64,000 bases of DNA from Acaryochloris sp. CCMEE 5410 (GCF_000238775.2 NZ_AFEJ02000001.1:2914001-2978000); one strand, 5' to 3'; shown: positions 46,364-56,084, numbered from the stretch's first letter. Notes: generated by a model from the letters alone, not told the origin. Made by a program: numbers and translations.

Positions 46364-46815
46364 AGTTCGCGATCTATCGGTTCGCTAGAGTCGATAGATC
46401 CGTCTTAAGACTTAGGTTTCTATTACTCCTTCTAAACTCTGCTCTTAATCAAAGAGCAGAGTTTTTTTCATGAGTGAAATCTGAGGCCTTCTGCAGACGT
46501 AATCCAGAGACAAATTATATTGCGACTGATTCAGCTCATTCGCTAGTTATGCAAATGCTAGCAATAAGGTCTCCGCTGGCAATTGCGCGACATCAAGGGC
46601 CAGGTCAGTAGCGATGGGTTATGAAATTCACTACAGTTGCGCGATCGCAATCACCGCATCCAACCCATGGATGGCTTCCAATAAAACATAGATAGCTTTT
46701 ACATCCCATAGAGGCAATGCACAAAACCAGGCGCATTCTCAGCCGCAAGGTGGGCAGGGAAGACGTCGGCGTTTCGCCTAACCAAGCTGTCTATTGATGA
46801 TGTGGAGCAGGTTGA
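46364..46815. other. Intergenic region after dnaK
   Basis: This 452-base space contains the dnaK terminator and, before it, an inverted pair ATCTATCG/CGATAGAT near 46372-46400. The second half has a HIP1 octamer near 46640 and leads to the membrane transferase gene. No supported ORF or RNA gene. Confidence 0.5.
46434..46468 (+). terminator. Rho-independent terminator of dnaK
   Basis: A 13-bp stem pairs AAACTCTGCTCTT (46434-46446) with 46452-46464, with a 5-base loop, followed by seven T (46462-46468). It lies 71 bases after the dnaK stop. Confidence 0.88.
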
Positions 46816-48804
46816 ATGTTAGGGGCAGTTGCCTTCATACCGATTACCGAAATAGCAGCTGTTATTCTCAGCATATTTATCGGGTTGCGAACCCGCCCCA
46901 ACGCTTATCCAGTAGCAGGAGCCCTGGCCCTGGGTATTGTGTCTGGCCTGGGCCTTCTCTCGTTCTTGCTTCAGATCGGCTTTTTGCTAGGACGACCTGA
47001 GTGGCTACCCTTTGTGGAACTGGCTGTTTTACTGCCTTTAGTGGGACTGCAATGGCGACGATGGCCCATCATCAGGGATATTCCCCACCGCATCATGATG
47101 ATAGGTCGAGAGGCTCCAGTCACACTGACAGTCTTGGCCGTTGCCCTACTCTACCTGTTGCTTCAAGCCGTGCTCCTACCACCGAGTAGTTGGGATGCCC
47201 TGACCTACCACTTACCGAGAGTCCTACTCTGGGAGCAAAATCGCAGCCTGTTCCTCCGAGATTTCATCATTACGCCCCAAGCCGCCTTCCCAGTGGGGTC
47301 AGATATTCTCTCGCACTTATTCTTACGATTCGGGACGGACTATGGGTTGGGGCTATTTAGTTGGCTATCGTATCTGACGATATTGCTGGCTACCTATGGA
47401 CTCGCACGTCCGCGAGTGAATCGCCACATCGCTTTAACCACAGCCCTTATCATCGCTTCACTCCCCGAAGTGGTCTATCAGGCCACGGGCACCAAAAATG
47501 ACATTATCCTAGCGGCAGTGGCGATTGCCTGTGTAGTTTGGGCGGATCGCTGGTTGCAGTCTCCTTCCTTTGAAGCACTGTTGGGGTTGGGCTTGACTCT
47601 CTGTTTTGGCGTAGCGGTAAAAACAACCTTCGTTCTATTTGCCTTTTTCTTTGGGCTGACTTGGCTGAGTTTAGTGGTTCAGCAAGGACGGTTGGGCTTG
47701 CTGGTGCAGTCATCCATGCGACATTGGCGCTGGATTGGGGTCAGCTTAGTCCCGGCTGTAATTCTGTCCCAGGCCTGGTTGTTTTGGGATAACTATCGCC
47801 AGTTTGGTGGATTTCTGGGACCTGCTAAGTTTGCGATCGCAAACCGCAACAATGATGGTTTAGTCGGCGGCATTGCCAACTTGATTCGCTATAGCTTCCA
47901 AAGTATTCACCTACTTCAGCCTGTGGATATCCTGTGGAAAAAGGGGATGGGTTGGTCCCTGACAGATGGCTTACAAAATCTCTACAACACAATTTTTGAA
48001 CCGATCTTAGGGATGGCGGGCCGCAGTCAATTAGCCTTATCCACGCCTTTTGTTATCCTCTGGGATATGAAAGAAGATACATCCTGGTTTGGGCCATTGG
48101 GAATTTTGCTGGTGGTCCCAGCGGTGGTTTGGTGTGCTGTTAAAGGCCAACGACTCCCTAGAATCATGGCATTTGTGTCCATCGCCTTGGTATTGGCCCT
48201 CTGCTATGCCATGGGCTGGTCACCCTGGAAAAGTCGGTTCTTTATTTTGGTGGCGGCAACGAGTGGCCTGTGTGTAGCCATGCTGTTACAGCGACTTCAA
48301 CCAAGACCCTGGATGCTCAATGGTTTACGGATGCTGAGTTTGGTGATCCTTTGCTATGCCTGTGCATTTAATTTCGCCAAACCGCTCTGGTATATGCCCT
48401 CGCCTCAGCCCTTAGACAATATTTGGGTCTTGAGTGACTGGACCCGCAACCGTTTGATTTATGAGCAAGCTAATGGGGGAGATCGAGTAGAACAGATTGG
48501 ACAACATATTCTACCAGGGCAAAAAGTGGCTGTTGTGGGCTATGACCATTACTTTCCGATGATGTTTCATAATCCAGGACGTGAGTTTGTTTTACTCCCG
48601 GCGGACAAGACCCCTAATAAGCAATACGATTTGGCGACAATCGAATCCCGCTTAGCAGAGGCAGATTATTTGTTGTGTTTGGAACAAGCGTGCGATCTCA
48701 ACAACTTAGATCTCCAACTCAATTTACTCTGGCAAACTGCCCCTCACTTCCGTTTTACGCAACTATACGAAATTACCTCTCCTGCCCGGCTTAACCAGAG
48801 GTAA
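46816..48804 (+). CDS. GT-C type polytopic membrane glycosyltransferase-like protein
   Basis: A 662-residue integral membrane protein with about ten hydrophobic helices and a soluble C-terminal part of roughly 130 residues. The first extracytoplasmic loop, LPPSSWDALTYHLPRVLLWEQN near residue 120, resembles the Asp-containing loop of the ArnT/PMT (GT39) glycosyltransferase fold. The C-terminal domain (QKVAVVGYDHYFPMMFHNPG) also occurs in that group. It probably transfers sugars from a lipid carrier to a cell-surface molecule; acceptor unknown. It is a single gene, and a strong palindrome follows it. Confidence 0.75.
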   Translation: MLGAVAFIPITEIAAVILSIFIGLRTRPNAYPVAGALALGIVSGLGLLSFLLQIGFLLGRPEWLPFVELAVLLPLVGLQWRRWPIIRDIPHRIMMIGREAPVTLTVLAVALLYLLLQAVLLPPSSWDALTYHLPRVLLWEQNRSLFLRDFIITPQAAFPVGSDILSHLFLRFGTDYGLGLFSWLSYLTILLATYGLARPRVNRHIALTTALIIASLPEVVYQATGTKNDIILAAVAIACVVWADRWLQSPSFEALLGLGLTLCFGVAVKTTFVLFAFFFGLTWLSLVVQQGRLGLLVQSSMRHWRWIGVSLVPAVILSQAWLFWDNYRQFGGFLGPAKFAIANRNNDGLVGGIANLIRYSFQSIHLLQPVDILWKKGMGWSLTDGLQNLYNTIFEPILGMAGRSQLALSTPFVILWDMKEDTSWFGPLGILLVVPAVVWCAVKGQRLPRIMAFVSIALVLALCYAMGWSPWKSRFFILVAATSGLCVAMLLQRLQPRPWMLNGLRMLSLVILCYACAFNFAKPLWYMPSPQPLDNIWVLSDWTRNRLIYEQANGGDRVEQIGQHILPGQKVAVVGYDHYFPMMFHNPGREFVLLPADKTPNKQYDLATIESRLAEADYLLCLEQACDLNNLDLQLNLLWQTAPHFRFTQLYEITSPARLNQR

Positions 48805-48920
48805 AGCCCTATCAGCCCATTGCCATATCTTTTCTGGTGCTGTCAGGAATGGCCATCGCAAAGCCCCGTCCAGCCACCAACTTTACTCCAGTCTTGATCC
48901 ATCCTCTTAAAGCAAGCCAT

Positions 48921-48986
48921 GGATTCTAGACAGAGGCCAATGATTGCACCATTCTTGATGCAATCATTGGCCTCTGTCTAGAATCC
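48921..48986. repeat. Perfect 28-bp inverted repeat
   Basis: Arms 48921-48948 (beginning GGATTCTAGACAGAGGCC) and 48959-48986 are exact reverse complements of 28 bases, with a 10-base loop. It lies between two convergent genes, beyond the stop of the membrane transferase and before the stop of the 794-residue gene. There is no T run on either side, so it is not a typical Rho-independent terminator. It may be a very stable bidirectional end, a processed RNA, or a trace of a mobile palindrome. Confidence 0.8.
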
Positions 48987-49049
48987 TGGTACGAGTCTTG
49001 GTGAGGTTTTTCTTCAATCCAAGGCTTTAGTCGGCAATCAATCTAATCG

Positions 49050-51434
49050 TCAGAAATTCAGTGGTTCCCAACGACTACGGGCTTGGGAACCATCACCTCG
49101 ACGCGCCATCGCCAGTAGAAAGTCACTGGTTCCAATCAGCAAGGTGTAAATTAAATCCACAGTGAAGTCTTCTTCATCGACCGCACTAGGGGGTAAACGG
49201 GTCGCATTGGAGTCATCAAACACATCAAACCGATAAACCGGTCCCGACAGCGATCGACCTGATTCACTTTGAGCCTCTCTCAAACTGATATTCGTGGATT
49301 CAAGCTTTTGAAAGGAAAGGATATGGAGTGATGCTTTATTCCCAACAGATTCCAGTGTCCGATACATCCGTAGAGTCGCTAAAATTCTGCTGGTATACTC
49401 CTGAAAATCAATATCCTTGGTGGCCGCGATGGAAAAGCGTCCTTCCAAAGCATTAAAGGTATAGTCCGCATATTCATAGATGGGATAACGGACAGTTGTG
49501 CGGCTGCTATTTTCTGCAATCACCCGTGGCCCTCGCAGACCGTCCCAGGAAACACTGCCATCTGTGGCACCATTTTCTTGATCAGTGAGTGGGCAAACGG
49601 TTCCAGTGCCTTGCGGACTACTAGATTGATCCCCAAAGAAAGTTCGTTCAGTATCGGGAGCAACTGCTGGCCAGAACGTACTCAAGGCGGCACAGAGCTT
49701 TGCATCTTCGGGAAACGGACTTCCCAATCCATAGGCAGAGAGATGAGTCGCTCCTCCAGGAATGCGATCACCGCTCGTATCCCAGCCTGGAGCAAATACT
49801 CCGGCAGCAGCATCAGGGAGCGCTGCATGGCGTGCTGTCGTGGGTACAACGGGCTTAGGCTGGAGTAAATTGATATCTTGGAGTGCCGTCACAATCGCTG
49901 TAACCGTATTATCATCTTCACGAAATTCAGCATTAGCCAAGGTGATATTGGGGGCCGATCGCTCATCCGACAACGGAATAGGTCCAGCTCGCCAAAAATC
50001 CCAGTACCCTCCCAGAACAAGCTGACGGAGCCAAGGAGGTTGAGCCGATAATGTGCTTTGGTCTTGAATCTCACTCCACCATTCATAGACTTCCCGTTGG
50101 TCTACCGCTGGAAAGAAGTCCGGAGCCGCGATTAGAGAGTAAGCAGGTATAGAATCCAAGGAATCCAGTGCAGGCACAGTAGCCTTGATCCAGCCATCCC
50201 CCGTAAAGTCAGCAATATTGAGGGCTCGATATCCCCCTTGCGTGGCCTTGCCAACTACATCTGGACGATTGCCAAAGTAGACGGTTCTGCCATTGTCTAC
50301 CTCAAATCGGACATGAGCATATTCCGGCCAGGGACGGACAGGAGGCCCTTCAGGTTCATTAAAACTGAGGGTCGGAGAAAAAGCATCATAAAAAGCACCC
50401 TGCATGGGAGGAGACTGAAACGTCAGCGGTGCATTGTTAAAGCTAGCCCGTGCCACCAGCGGCTGAGGTTGTGGACTGAGAAGACAAGCCCCTCCTTGAA
50501 AAATAGCCAATCCTTCTATGAGCCCTTGTGCGTTGATAAAAGGCGATTGCTGCCTCTCAGCAGCACTAAATCCTGACGGGAAACCAGCATCTTCCATACG
50601 TTGATGCAATCGCTCCAACTTTTTATTCTCATGGTGGATGGAAAAGTCAATATCAATGGTTTCATCCTTCAGGCATTCATCGCCATTGAAGAGTTTATGA
50701 ACAGGTACCCAAAAGTCCCGAGTCTCGTCTCCAGGACGGGCCCGCGCTGGACCGAAGCGGCTTTCTTGAGCCCGAGAACGAACGGCGATCCAAGTACTGT
50801 AATAGCAAGGTAAAACTCGGATCATATTTTGGCTATCCCTCTCCCGAAATGGGATATAACCCCGGAGTTCTCCATCATAAATAGCGTTGGCTGTTCCGAC
50901 TCGAGCCGTTCCTGTACGGGAATGGCATAAATCTGCATAACGCTGATGGGGGGTTTCAGGTGCGGGGCGATACTCTGAGGCAAAAACAGCGACAGCCAGC
51001 TCTATGGTGCCAATATCAGTTGCTAAAAGTTCGGCTGCATGTTGACGGACGTCGGCCAGACTACGATTAGTCGTGACATAAATGTAGTTAGCAATGGTGT
51101 CGAGTTCCTCCAGCGTGGGAAACTCAGTAATAGCCTGGCTCAAAGCGCCTAACGGGGTGGACTGACCTGGTACCCGGCTGACGTTTGGTGAAGCAAAGGC
51201 ATGATACAGCAAGCTCGCCGCTGGATTTCCAGGCTCAATGCCTTTGGCCCGATTGGCAACAAAGTCTTCAAACCCTGGAATAGTTTTGTCGACATCGACT
51301 GCCTCGTTTAATGCACTGGCAAGGGCACTCTCACTCATGTGCTTGATGCTGAGACCATGCTTGAGCATGAGCGTCTGCCACCCTGCATCGGCAAGGCGAT
51401 CGCAGATTCGTTTCACATCTGTAATTAATGCCAT
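49050..51434 (-). CDS. Large orphan protein (794 aa), no recognised family
   Basis: A 794-residue soluble protein without signal peptide or membrane helix. The N-terminal part (GFEDFVANRAKGIEPGNPAASLLYHAFASPNVSRV near residue 55; EFPTLEELDTIANYIYVTTNRSLADV near 105) and the middle (RYADLCHSRTGTARVGTANAIYDGELRGYIPFR near 163; RDFWVPVHKLFNGDECL near 238) look conserved in style, with many aromatic residues. The later part (AYSLIAAPDFFPAVDQREVYEWW near 455) is rich in Pro, Phe and Trp. I cannot assign a function. The composition suggests a structured enzyme. Codon usage resembles neighbours. Confidence 0.8.
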   Translation of the reverse strand: MALITDVKRICDRLADAGWQTLMLKHGLSIKHMSESALASALNEAVDVDKTIPGFEDFVANRAKGIEPGNPAASLLYHAFASPNVSRVPGQSTPLGALSQAITEFPTLEELDTIANYIYVTTNRSLADVRQHAAELLATDIGTIELAVAVFASEYRPAPETPHQRYADLCHSRTGTARVGTANAIYDGELRGYIPFRERDSQNMIRVLPCYYSTWIAVRSRAQESRFGPARARPGDETRDFWVPVHKLFNGDECLKDETIDIDFSIHHENKKLERLHQRMEDAGFPSGFSAAERQQSPFINAQGLIEGLAIFQGGACLLSPQPQPLVARASFNNAPLTFQSPPMQGAFYDAFSPTLSFNEPEGPPVRPWPEYAHVRFEVDNGRTVYFGNRPDVVGKATQGGYRALNIADFTGDGWIKATVPALDSLDSIPAYSLIAAPDFFPAVDQREVYEWWSEIQDQSTLSAQPPWLRQLVLGGYWDFWRAGPIPLSDERSAPNITLANAEFREDDNTVTAIVTALQDINLLQPKPVVPTTARHAALPDAAAGVFAPGWDTSGDRIPGGATHLSAYGLGSPFPEDAKLCAALSTFWPAVAPDTERTFFGDQSSSPQGTGTVCPLTDQENGATDGSVSWDGLRGPRVIAENSSRTTVRYPIYEYADYTFNALEGRFSIAATKDIDFQEYTSRILATLRMYRTLESVGNKASLHILSFQKLESTNISLREAQSESGRSLSGPVYRFDVFDDSNATRLPPSAVDEEDFTVDLIYTLLIGTSDFLLAMARRGDGSQARSRWEPLNF

Positions 51435-52243
51435 CGTTTTGATCTCTCCTTAATGGGAAAATGGGACGAATGGGGAAAGATTGAATATTTAATTTCAGAG
51501 CACAACTAGGCTGAACCCCTTAACTTGTAGAAGTGCGTGATATTTCAGAAAAATGACTCTGGTTGCTAGCGTTAATAAACCAGCTTTTAGAATGTTGCTC
51601 GATGGAGCTAAAGCAGGGACCAATCGTTCCAATCAGATAGTTTTGAATCAGCCCTAAGTGCACACAAACAAGGTCTAAACTATCCTTCATAATTTGTGAG
51701 AGTGAATTAACAGGCCTCACATATAGTAGAGATTAAAAAGCACCTGAAATGCGTAAATTCTGATTAATCTGGCCTATAAATTGTCCACAACTTATCAAGC
51801 TAAAGTCTTAGGCAGAAATATCTCATAAATTCTTTTATTAGAAAATAATTCAAGCACAAAAAATTCTCCACCTTAAACGAATACACTTTACTCTTGTGCA
51901 AGCTATCAGTCTGTTGAGCAGTATTTATGCAACTCAGTTTAGATAAAGGCTTCTATGTTCAGAACTACGCCCACAGCTTTTAGGCAGAAAGTAACGTAAA
52001 CACTCTAAAAACCTCAACAATGAGTCTACCTTCCCGAAAATCCATAAGGCTTAATAAAATTTATAAACATTAATATCAATAGAGAAAGGATGAGATTTAT
52101 TTTAGGTTGCACTGATTATACTGATTAAAAATCCATAGACATAAAAAATTCACAGCTCTAGCACAACCATTTCTAACAATGCTATTCACTTCTTAAAGTG
52201 TCTATATTTTCTTGTTGAAACTAAGCTTACTCAACTTGACTTT
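51435..52243. other. AT-rich intergenic region (809 bp)
   Basis: This long gap separates the divergent 794-residue and DUF3370 genes. It is clearly AT-rich, especially beyond 51720. A leftward 66-codon frame (51520-51720) is possible but has no similarity or ribosome binding site I trust. No RNA gene or clear repeat was found; it probably holds long leaders or a lost gene. Confidence 0.5.
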
Positions 52244-53698
52244 ATGCCTTTACTTTCTCTGTCTAGAACAGCAAATTATTCCTATTCATTAGCAATAGGG
52301 ATGACCATCTTATGCAGTTGTAAGTTCATCTCGCCTCCCGTGCCTTCAGCAGCAGAACAGAGTCGTCTGACTGGACAGCAGGCCACGCAAGATTTTTGGC
52401 TTGACGATGAAGTTCGCCCATTACCTGGGAAGCTTGATCAAATTCCCATGTTCAATAGCAATAGTCCGGAATGGATTAAGCAACCTGGCATTCTACTCTC
52501 AACCTTTCCTTCATCAGGCAAAGCTACTCCTGAAGCTCATCTCAACTTCGGCTTTAAGAACAACTTCACGTTATTTAGTCATCATTTTTCGCACACTCCC
52601 ATTGATCTAAAAACGCTCTATTTAGGCATCATCGTTCATAACCCCAATACAGAAACGGTCACGTTAGCACTCAATACGGCTGCTAGTTACCAACTCGCTG
52701 AAGCCCCTTTCGACAAGAAGCCCTCCATTGCAGAAAATCCTGAGGGAACAGTTTTCTCCGGCCCCGGAGTCCGAACGGTGGATCAGATCCTTCGACAACT
52801 CAAGACCAATCAGCAACCTCAAAATCAAGCTGATTTCCCCAAAGTCCTGATCATTCCACCAGGGGAGTATCGTCTTCTATTGAACCACCCAATTCCTGTG
52901 AAGGGTCTTGAGAAGCCTATCAATGGACGATCCACCTTCATGCAACTCCACAGCAATCAAACCGTGAATCTTGCTGAACTTGCGATGTATGCGCCAACTA
53001 CAAAATCGGGAGATGAACGAAAGCCGACCCTTGAAGAGTGGAAAAAACTACTGCTGACCGGAGGGCTTGCAGGTCCAAGGGACAAAAGGCCAACGCCACC
53101 AGGTCAGGGAGGCGTTTTAATATACAGTCGAGTATCTGGAGTGCAGGCAGGTTCCAACTGGCAAGCCCTATTGACGGATCCAGGATCAAAACACTTATCT
53201 ATTCCTGCTTCAGGCAAAGGCATTTCCTATGGAATTAGCACCTTGAGAGCCGGTCGTTTAGGTACAGCACAGACTCAGGCTGCTAAACTCCTAGCCCGAT
53301 ACACTGATACAGCTTACGAAGCTCATGGGAATTATTGTGTGTACTACGATTTATCTTTGCCATTACATAACCCCACGTCTAGCCCCAAACAGGTGACACT
53401 GACCCTTGCAACGCCCATCAAGGTAGACAAACTCAATCCAAAAGGATTGCAGTTTACAATCCCGCCTCGCACACACCCCTATTTCCGAGGAACAGTTAGG
53501 TTGAGAATATCTGAGGACGATGGCGCTATCACGACTCAGTACGTTCATCTATGGCAAAGAACGGGAGAGCTGACCAAGCCAATGAGTACCCTAACTATCC
53601 CTCCAAAGACCACTAAAACGGTTTCAGTTGATTTCCTCTATCCACCTGACTCAACACCTCCACAAATCCTGAGGATTGCAACATCACCTGTTAAATAA
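52244..53698 (+). CDS. DUF3370 putative lipoprotein
   Basis: A 484-residue exported protein of the cyanobacterial DUF3370 family. The N-terminal signal sequence ends in L-C-S-C near residue 25-28, a plausible lipobox. Family stretches include DDEVRPLPGKLDQIPMFNSNSPEWIKQPGILLSTF near residue 55, GRLGTAQTQAAKLLARYTDTAYEAHGNYCVYYDLSLPL near 345, and the IPPRTHPYFRGTVRLR beta-rich part. Such proteins form a large beta-sandwich outside the cytoplasm; function not known. Single gene. Confidence 0.87.
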   Translation: MPLLSLSRTANYSYSLAIGMTILCSCKFISPPVPSAAEQSRLTGQQATQDFWLDDEVRPLPGKLDQIPMFNSNSPEWIKQPGILLSTFPSSGKATPEAHLNFGFKNNFTLFSHHFSHTPIDLKTLYLGIIVHNPNTETVTLALNTAASYQLAEAPFDKKPSIAENPEGTVFSGPGVRTVDQILRQLKTNQQPQNQADFPKVLIIPPGEYRLLLNHPIPVKGLEKPINGRSTFMQLHSNQTVNLAELAMYAPTTKSGDERKPTLEEWKKLLLTGGLAGPRDKRPTPPGQGGVLIYSRVSGVQAGSNWQALLTDPGSKHLSIPASGKGISYGISTLRAGRLGTAQTQAAKLLARYTDTAYEAHGNYCVYYDLSLPLHNPTSSPKQVTLTLATPIKVDKLNPKGLQFTIPPRTHPYFRGTVRLRISEDDGAITTQYVHLWQRTGELTKPMSTLTIPPKTTKTVSVDFLYPPDSTPPQILRIATSPVK

Positions 53699-53845
53699 GA
53701 CCGCATAAAAAGTGCAAGGGGTATGCGCTTTCTGCGAATTGCTAGCTGCAAACCCTCGTGTTTCGGCCACGGCAATTCAAACTATAGGATGTAAAGGCTA
53801 TGACGGATTTGCGATCGCACAACTGACCCACGAATATTCAGACCA

Positions 53846-54271
53846 ATGAACGAGATAGAAGCCTTTGCCTTTGCTTTGAATCAGTTAGATCCAGAGTCCT
53901 ATTCCTTCGACTTAGAGATTGACCAGCTACTAGACACAACAGACTCAAAGATATATCCAGATCTATATCGGCCTATTTTTGACTACTTTGTTCAACATGC
54001 AACGTCATCAGTGGGTGGACCAGGCGCATTAGTCCATCACATCGAAACGTATTATCCCAACTATCTAGATACTCTCAAATACGATTTGGCCCAACGACCG
54101 TCTTGTACTACCGCCTTATTAGCCAATCGTATCCTTAACTCTAAGATCTCAGCACAAGAACGAAGCGAGTGGCTTGGACTCCTATCAGCAATCTGCAGCA
54201 ATCCATTTGCAGCCCCTGAAATTCGAGCTGATGCAGAAGAGTATCTAGAGTATCAGCGACAAAAAGACTAG
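53846..54271 (+). CDS. Hypothetical protein upstream of the HicA-like pair
   Basis: A 141-residue acidic soluble protein, mostly helical (EIEAFAFALNQLDPESYSFDLEIDQLLDTTD at the start; QERSEWLGLLSAICSNPFAAPEIRADAEEYLEYQRQKD at the end). I do not recognise it; the helical repeat-like character resembles immunity-type proteins. It lies 49 bases before the HicA-like gene on the same strand, so it may belong to that unit. Confidence 0.65.
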   Translation: MNEIEAFAFALNQLDPESYSFDLEIDQLLDTTDSKIYPDLYRPIFDYFVQHATSSVGGPGALVHHIETYYPNYLDTLKYDLAQRPSCTTALLANRILNSKISAQERSEWLGLLSAICSNPFAAPEIRADAEEYLEYQRQKD

Positions 54272-54320
54272 TTGTCACCTGACAACAAGACGCTATACGC
54301 TGGAGCCATAGAGCGTTGTT

Positions 54321-54584
54321 ATGGCAAGACGATCACATCCCAAACCGGAGATTGAAGCAGCTCCACAATACGCTGAGCAAAATCAGTGGCGGATTGAAGT
54401 GGGTGGGTCCCATGCTTGGGGGAAAATGTACTGCCCCTACAACGATAAAGACTGTAGATGCGGCACTGCCAGTATTTGGAGTACTCCCAAAAACCCAGGG
54501 AATCATACTAAACAGATCCAGCGCATTGTTGATAACGGTAGTCGGCACAACCCATTGAGTAAACCTAGTCATGCAGAGGAATAA
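54321..54584 (+). CDS. HicA-like small protein with Cys cluster
   Basis: An 87-residue basic protein. The stretch QNQWRIEVGGSHAWGKMYCPYND at residues 21-42 recalls the double-stranded-RNA-binding fold of HicA toxins, whose catalytic His lies in a G-S-H motif (here H31). It adds C38, C45 and C47, a possible metal site, then SIWSTPKNPGNHTKQIQRIVDN. HicA toxins are mRNA interferases; whether this one cleaves RNA is inference. The next gene starts 3 bases after its stop, with the ribosome binding site GAGGAATAA overlapping the stop, so translation is coupled. Confidence 0.7.
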   Translation: MARRSHPKPEIEAAPQYAEQNQWRIEVGGSHAWGKMYCPYNDKDCRCGTASIWSTPKNPGNHTKQIQRIVDNGSRHNPLSKPSHAEE

Positions 54585-54587
54585 GTC

Positions 54588-55136
54588 ATGAATGCATATG
54601 ACTTTACGCTGAAATTTGCACTGCAGCCCCCAAATGCTGAAACCAAAACTGTTCAACTCGATCCCAATCATTATGTTGAGCAACTTTACGAAAGTGGTTG
54701 TGATGATGCCTTAGTCGGTGTCGGTAAACAAGGATTGATTTCACTCAACTTTAATCGTGAAGCACAATCTGCCTACGCTGCCATTGCGAGTGCAATCTCA
54801 GATGTCAAACAAGCCATCCCTACCGCAAAACTCATCGAAGCAAGCCCTGATTTTGTGGGACTTACAGATGTGGCTAAGGTTTTAGGCTGCACTCGACAAA
54901 ATATGCGGAATCTCATTATCAATGGTGTCCCCCAGTCTCCACCTCCGATCTATGAGGGAACGCCTTCACTGTGGCACTTAGCAGACCTATTATTTTGGTT
55001 ACAGACGGATAAAACCTATGAGATTGATGATGTTTTACTGGAAACAGCCCAAATGACGATGAAATTGAATGCTGCTAAGAGTTGGCAAAAAGTCGGGGCA
55101 GAGCTGCAAGAAGATATCAAGTATTTAGTGGCTTAG
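54588..55136 (+). CDS. HTH DNA-binding partner of the HicA-like gene
   Basis: A 182-residue protein. The N-terminal half (LDPNHYVEQLYESGCDDALVGVGKQGLISLNFNREAQSAYAAIASAISDVKQAIPTAKLIEAS) is a conserved domain of unknown role. The middle (FVGLTDVAKVLGCTRQNMRNLIINGV...GTPSLWHLADLLFWLQ) is a MerR/excisionase-like winged helix-turn-helix. The order, small toxin-like gene then larger DNA-binding protein, resembles a toxin-antitoxin pair in which the antitoxin also represses the operon. I know similar pairs in other bacteria, but no characterised system. Confidence 0.75.
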   Translation: MNAYDFTLKFALQPPNAETKTVQLDPNHYVEQLYESGCDDALVGVGKQGLISLNFNREAQSAYAAIASAISDVKQAIPTAKLIEASPDFVGLTDVAKVLGCTRQNMRNLIINGVPQSPPPIYEGTPSLWHLADLLFWLQTDKTYEIDDVLLETAQMTMKLNAAKSWQKVGAELQEDIKYLVA

Positions 55137-55235
55137 GCGATGGGCAGATATTGATCTTCCACAGCATCAACGGACTATTGCCAGCCCTTTTGGTCTGTCT
55201 TTAATTTTTACTTTTAGGCGTTCATCTCATAATAA

Positions 55236-56084
55236 ATGGTTGCAAATCAAATGATACCTGTTGCTCTAACGATTGCAGGTTCCGATAGCGGTGGCGGAGC
55301 AGGAATTCAAGCCGATCTACGCACCTTTGCCTTTCATAAAGTTCACGGTACCAGCGCTCTGACCTGTGTGACAGCCCAAAATACCGTGGGCGTCAATCGG
55401 GTCGATGCCTTACCTCCAGCAGCAGTGGTGGCTCAAATCGATGCGGTTGCCTCCGACATCGGTGTGCAAGCGGCCAAAACGGGGATGCTGCTCAATGCAG
55501 AGATTATGGAAGCGGTGGCTACGGAACTTCAGCGACAGCAGATTCACCAGCTAGTCGTCGATCCGGTGATGGTATCACGGGCTGGGGTCGTGCTGATTGA
55601 TGGGGTTGCGATCGCAACCCTCAAAACTCACCTACTCCCCCAAGCCTTAATCCTCACCCCCAATCGCTATGAAGCCCAAATCCTCAGTGGGCTAGAGATT
55701 CAAACCCTTACAGATATGCAGAATGCTGCCCGCAAAATCTTCGATTTGGGACCTAAAAATGTCTTAGTCAAAGGCGGAGGCATGAGCGATACGCTTTTAG
55801 GTATCGATGTTTGGTTTGATGGCCAACAGATGGAGACCCTAAAGACAGAAACCGTTGCTACGAGGAATACCCACGGCACGGGCTGTACGTTATCGGCTGC
55901 GATCGCAGCCAATCTCGCCCTAGGCAAACCACCTTTAGTTGCTGCCAGAGCCGCAAAAACCTACGTCACTCAAGCCTTGAAATATGCCTTAGATATTGGT
56001 CAAGGCCAGGGACCCGTAGGTCATTGGTTTCCACTGGCATCAAAAGCACCGGAAACCTTAGACTTTTCTCGCCTCTGGAATTAA
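55236..56084 (+). CDS. thiD: Hydroxymethylpyrimidine/phosphomethylpyrimidine kinase
   Basis: A 282-residue ribokinase-type kinase of thiamin synthesis that phosphorylates HMP and HMP-P. Markers are LTIAGSDSGGGAGIQADLRTFAFHKVHGTSALTCVTAQNTVGV at the start, VDPVMVSRAG near 110, LTPNRYEAQILSGLEI near 137, and the catalytic anion-hole GTGCTLSAAIAANLALG near 215 with Cys/Asp variants as usual. Length normal. The final 35 codons also occur as a separate fragment at 57247-57351. No TPP riboswitch precedes the gene. Confidence 0.94.
   Translation: MVANQMIPVALTIAGSDSGGGAGIQADLRTFAFHKVHGTSALTCVTAQNTVGVNRVDALPPAAVVAQIDAVASDIGVQAAKTGMLLNAEIMEAVATELQRQQIHQLVVDPVMVSRAGVVLIDGVAIATLKTHLLPQALILTPNRYEAQILSGLEIQTLTDMQNAARKIFDLGPKNVLVKGGGMSDTLLGIDVWFDGQQMETLKTETVATRNTHGTGCTLSAAIAANLALGKPPLVAARAAKTYVTQALKYALDIGQGQGPVGHWFPLASKAPETLDFSRLWN

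Noticed and set aside
51520-51720. Small leftward gene of 66 codons
   Set aside because: No ribosome binding site, no recognisable sequence and strongly AT-rich surroundings; left as part of the intergenic region.
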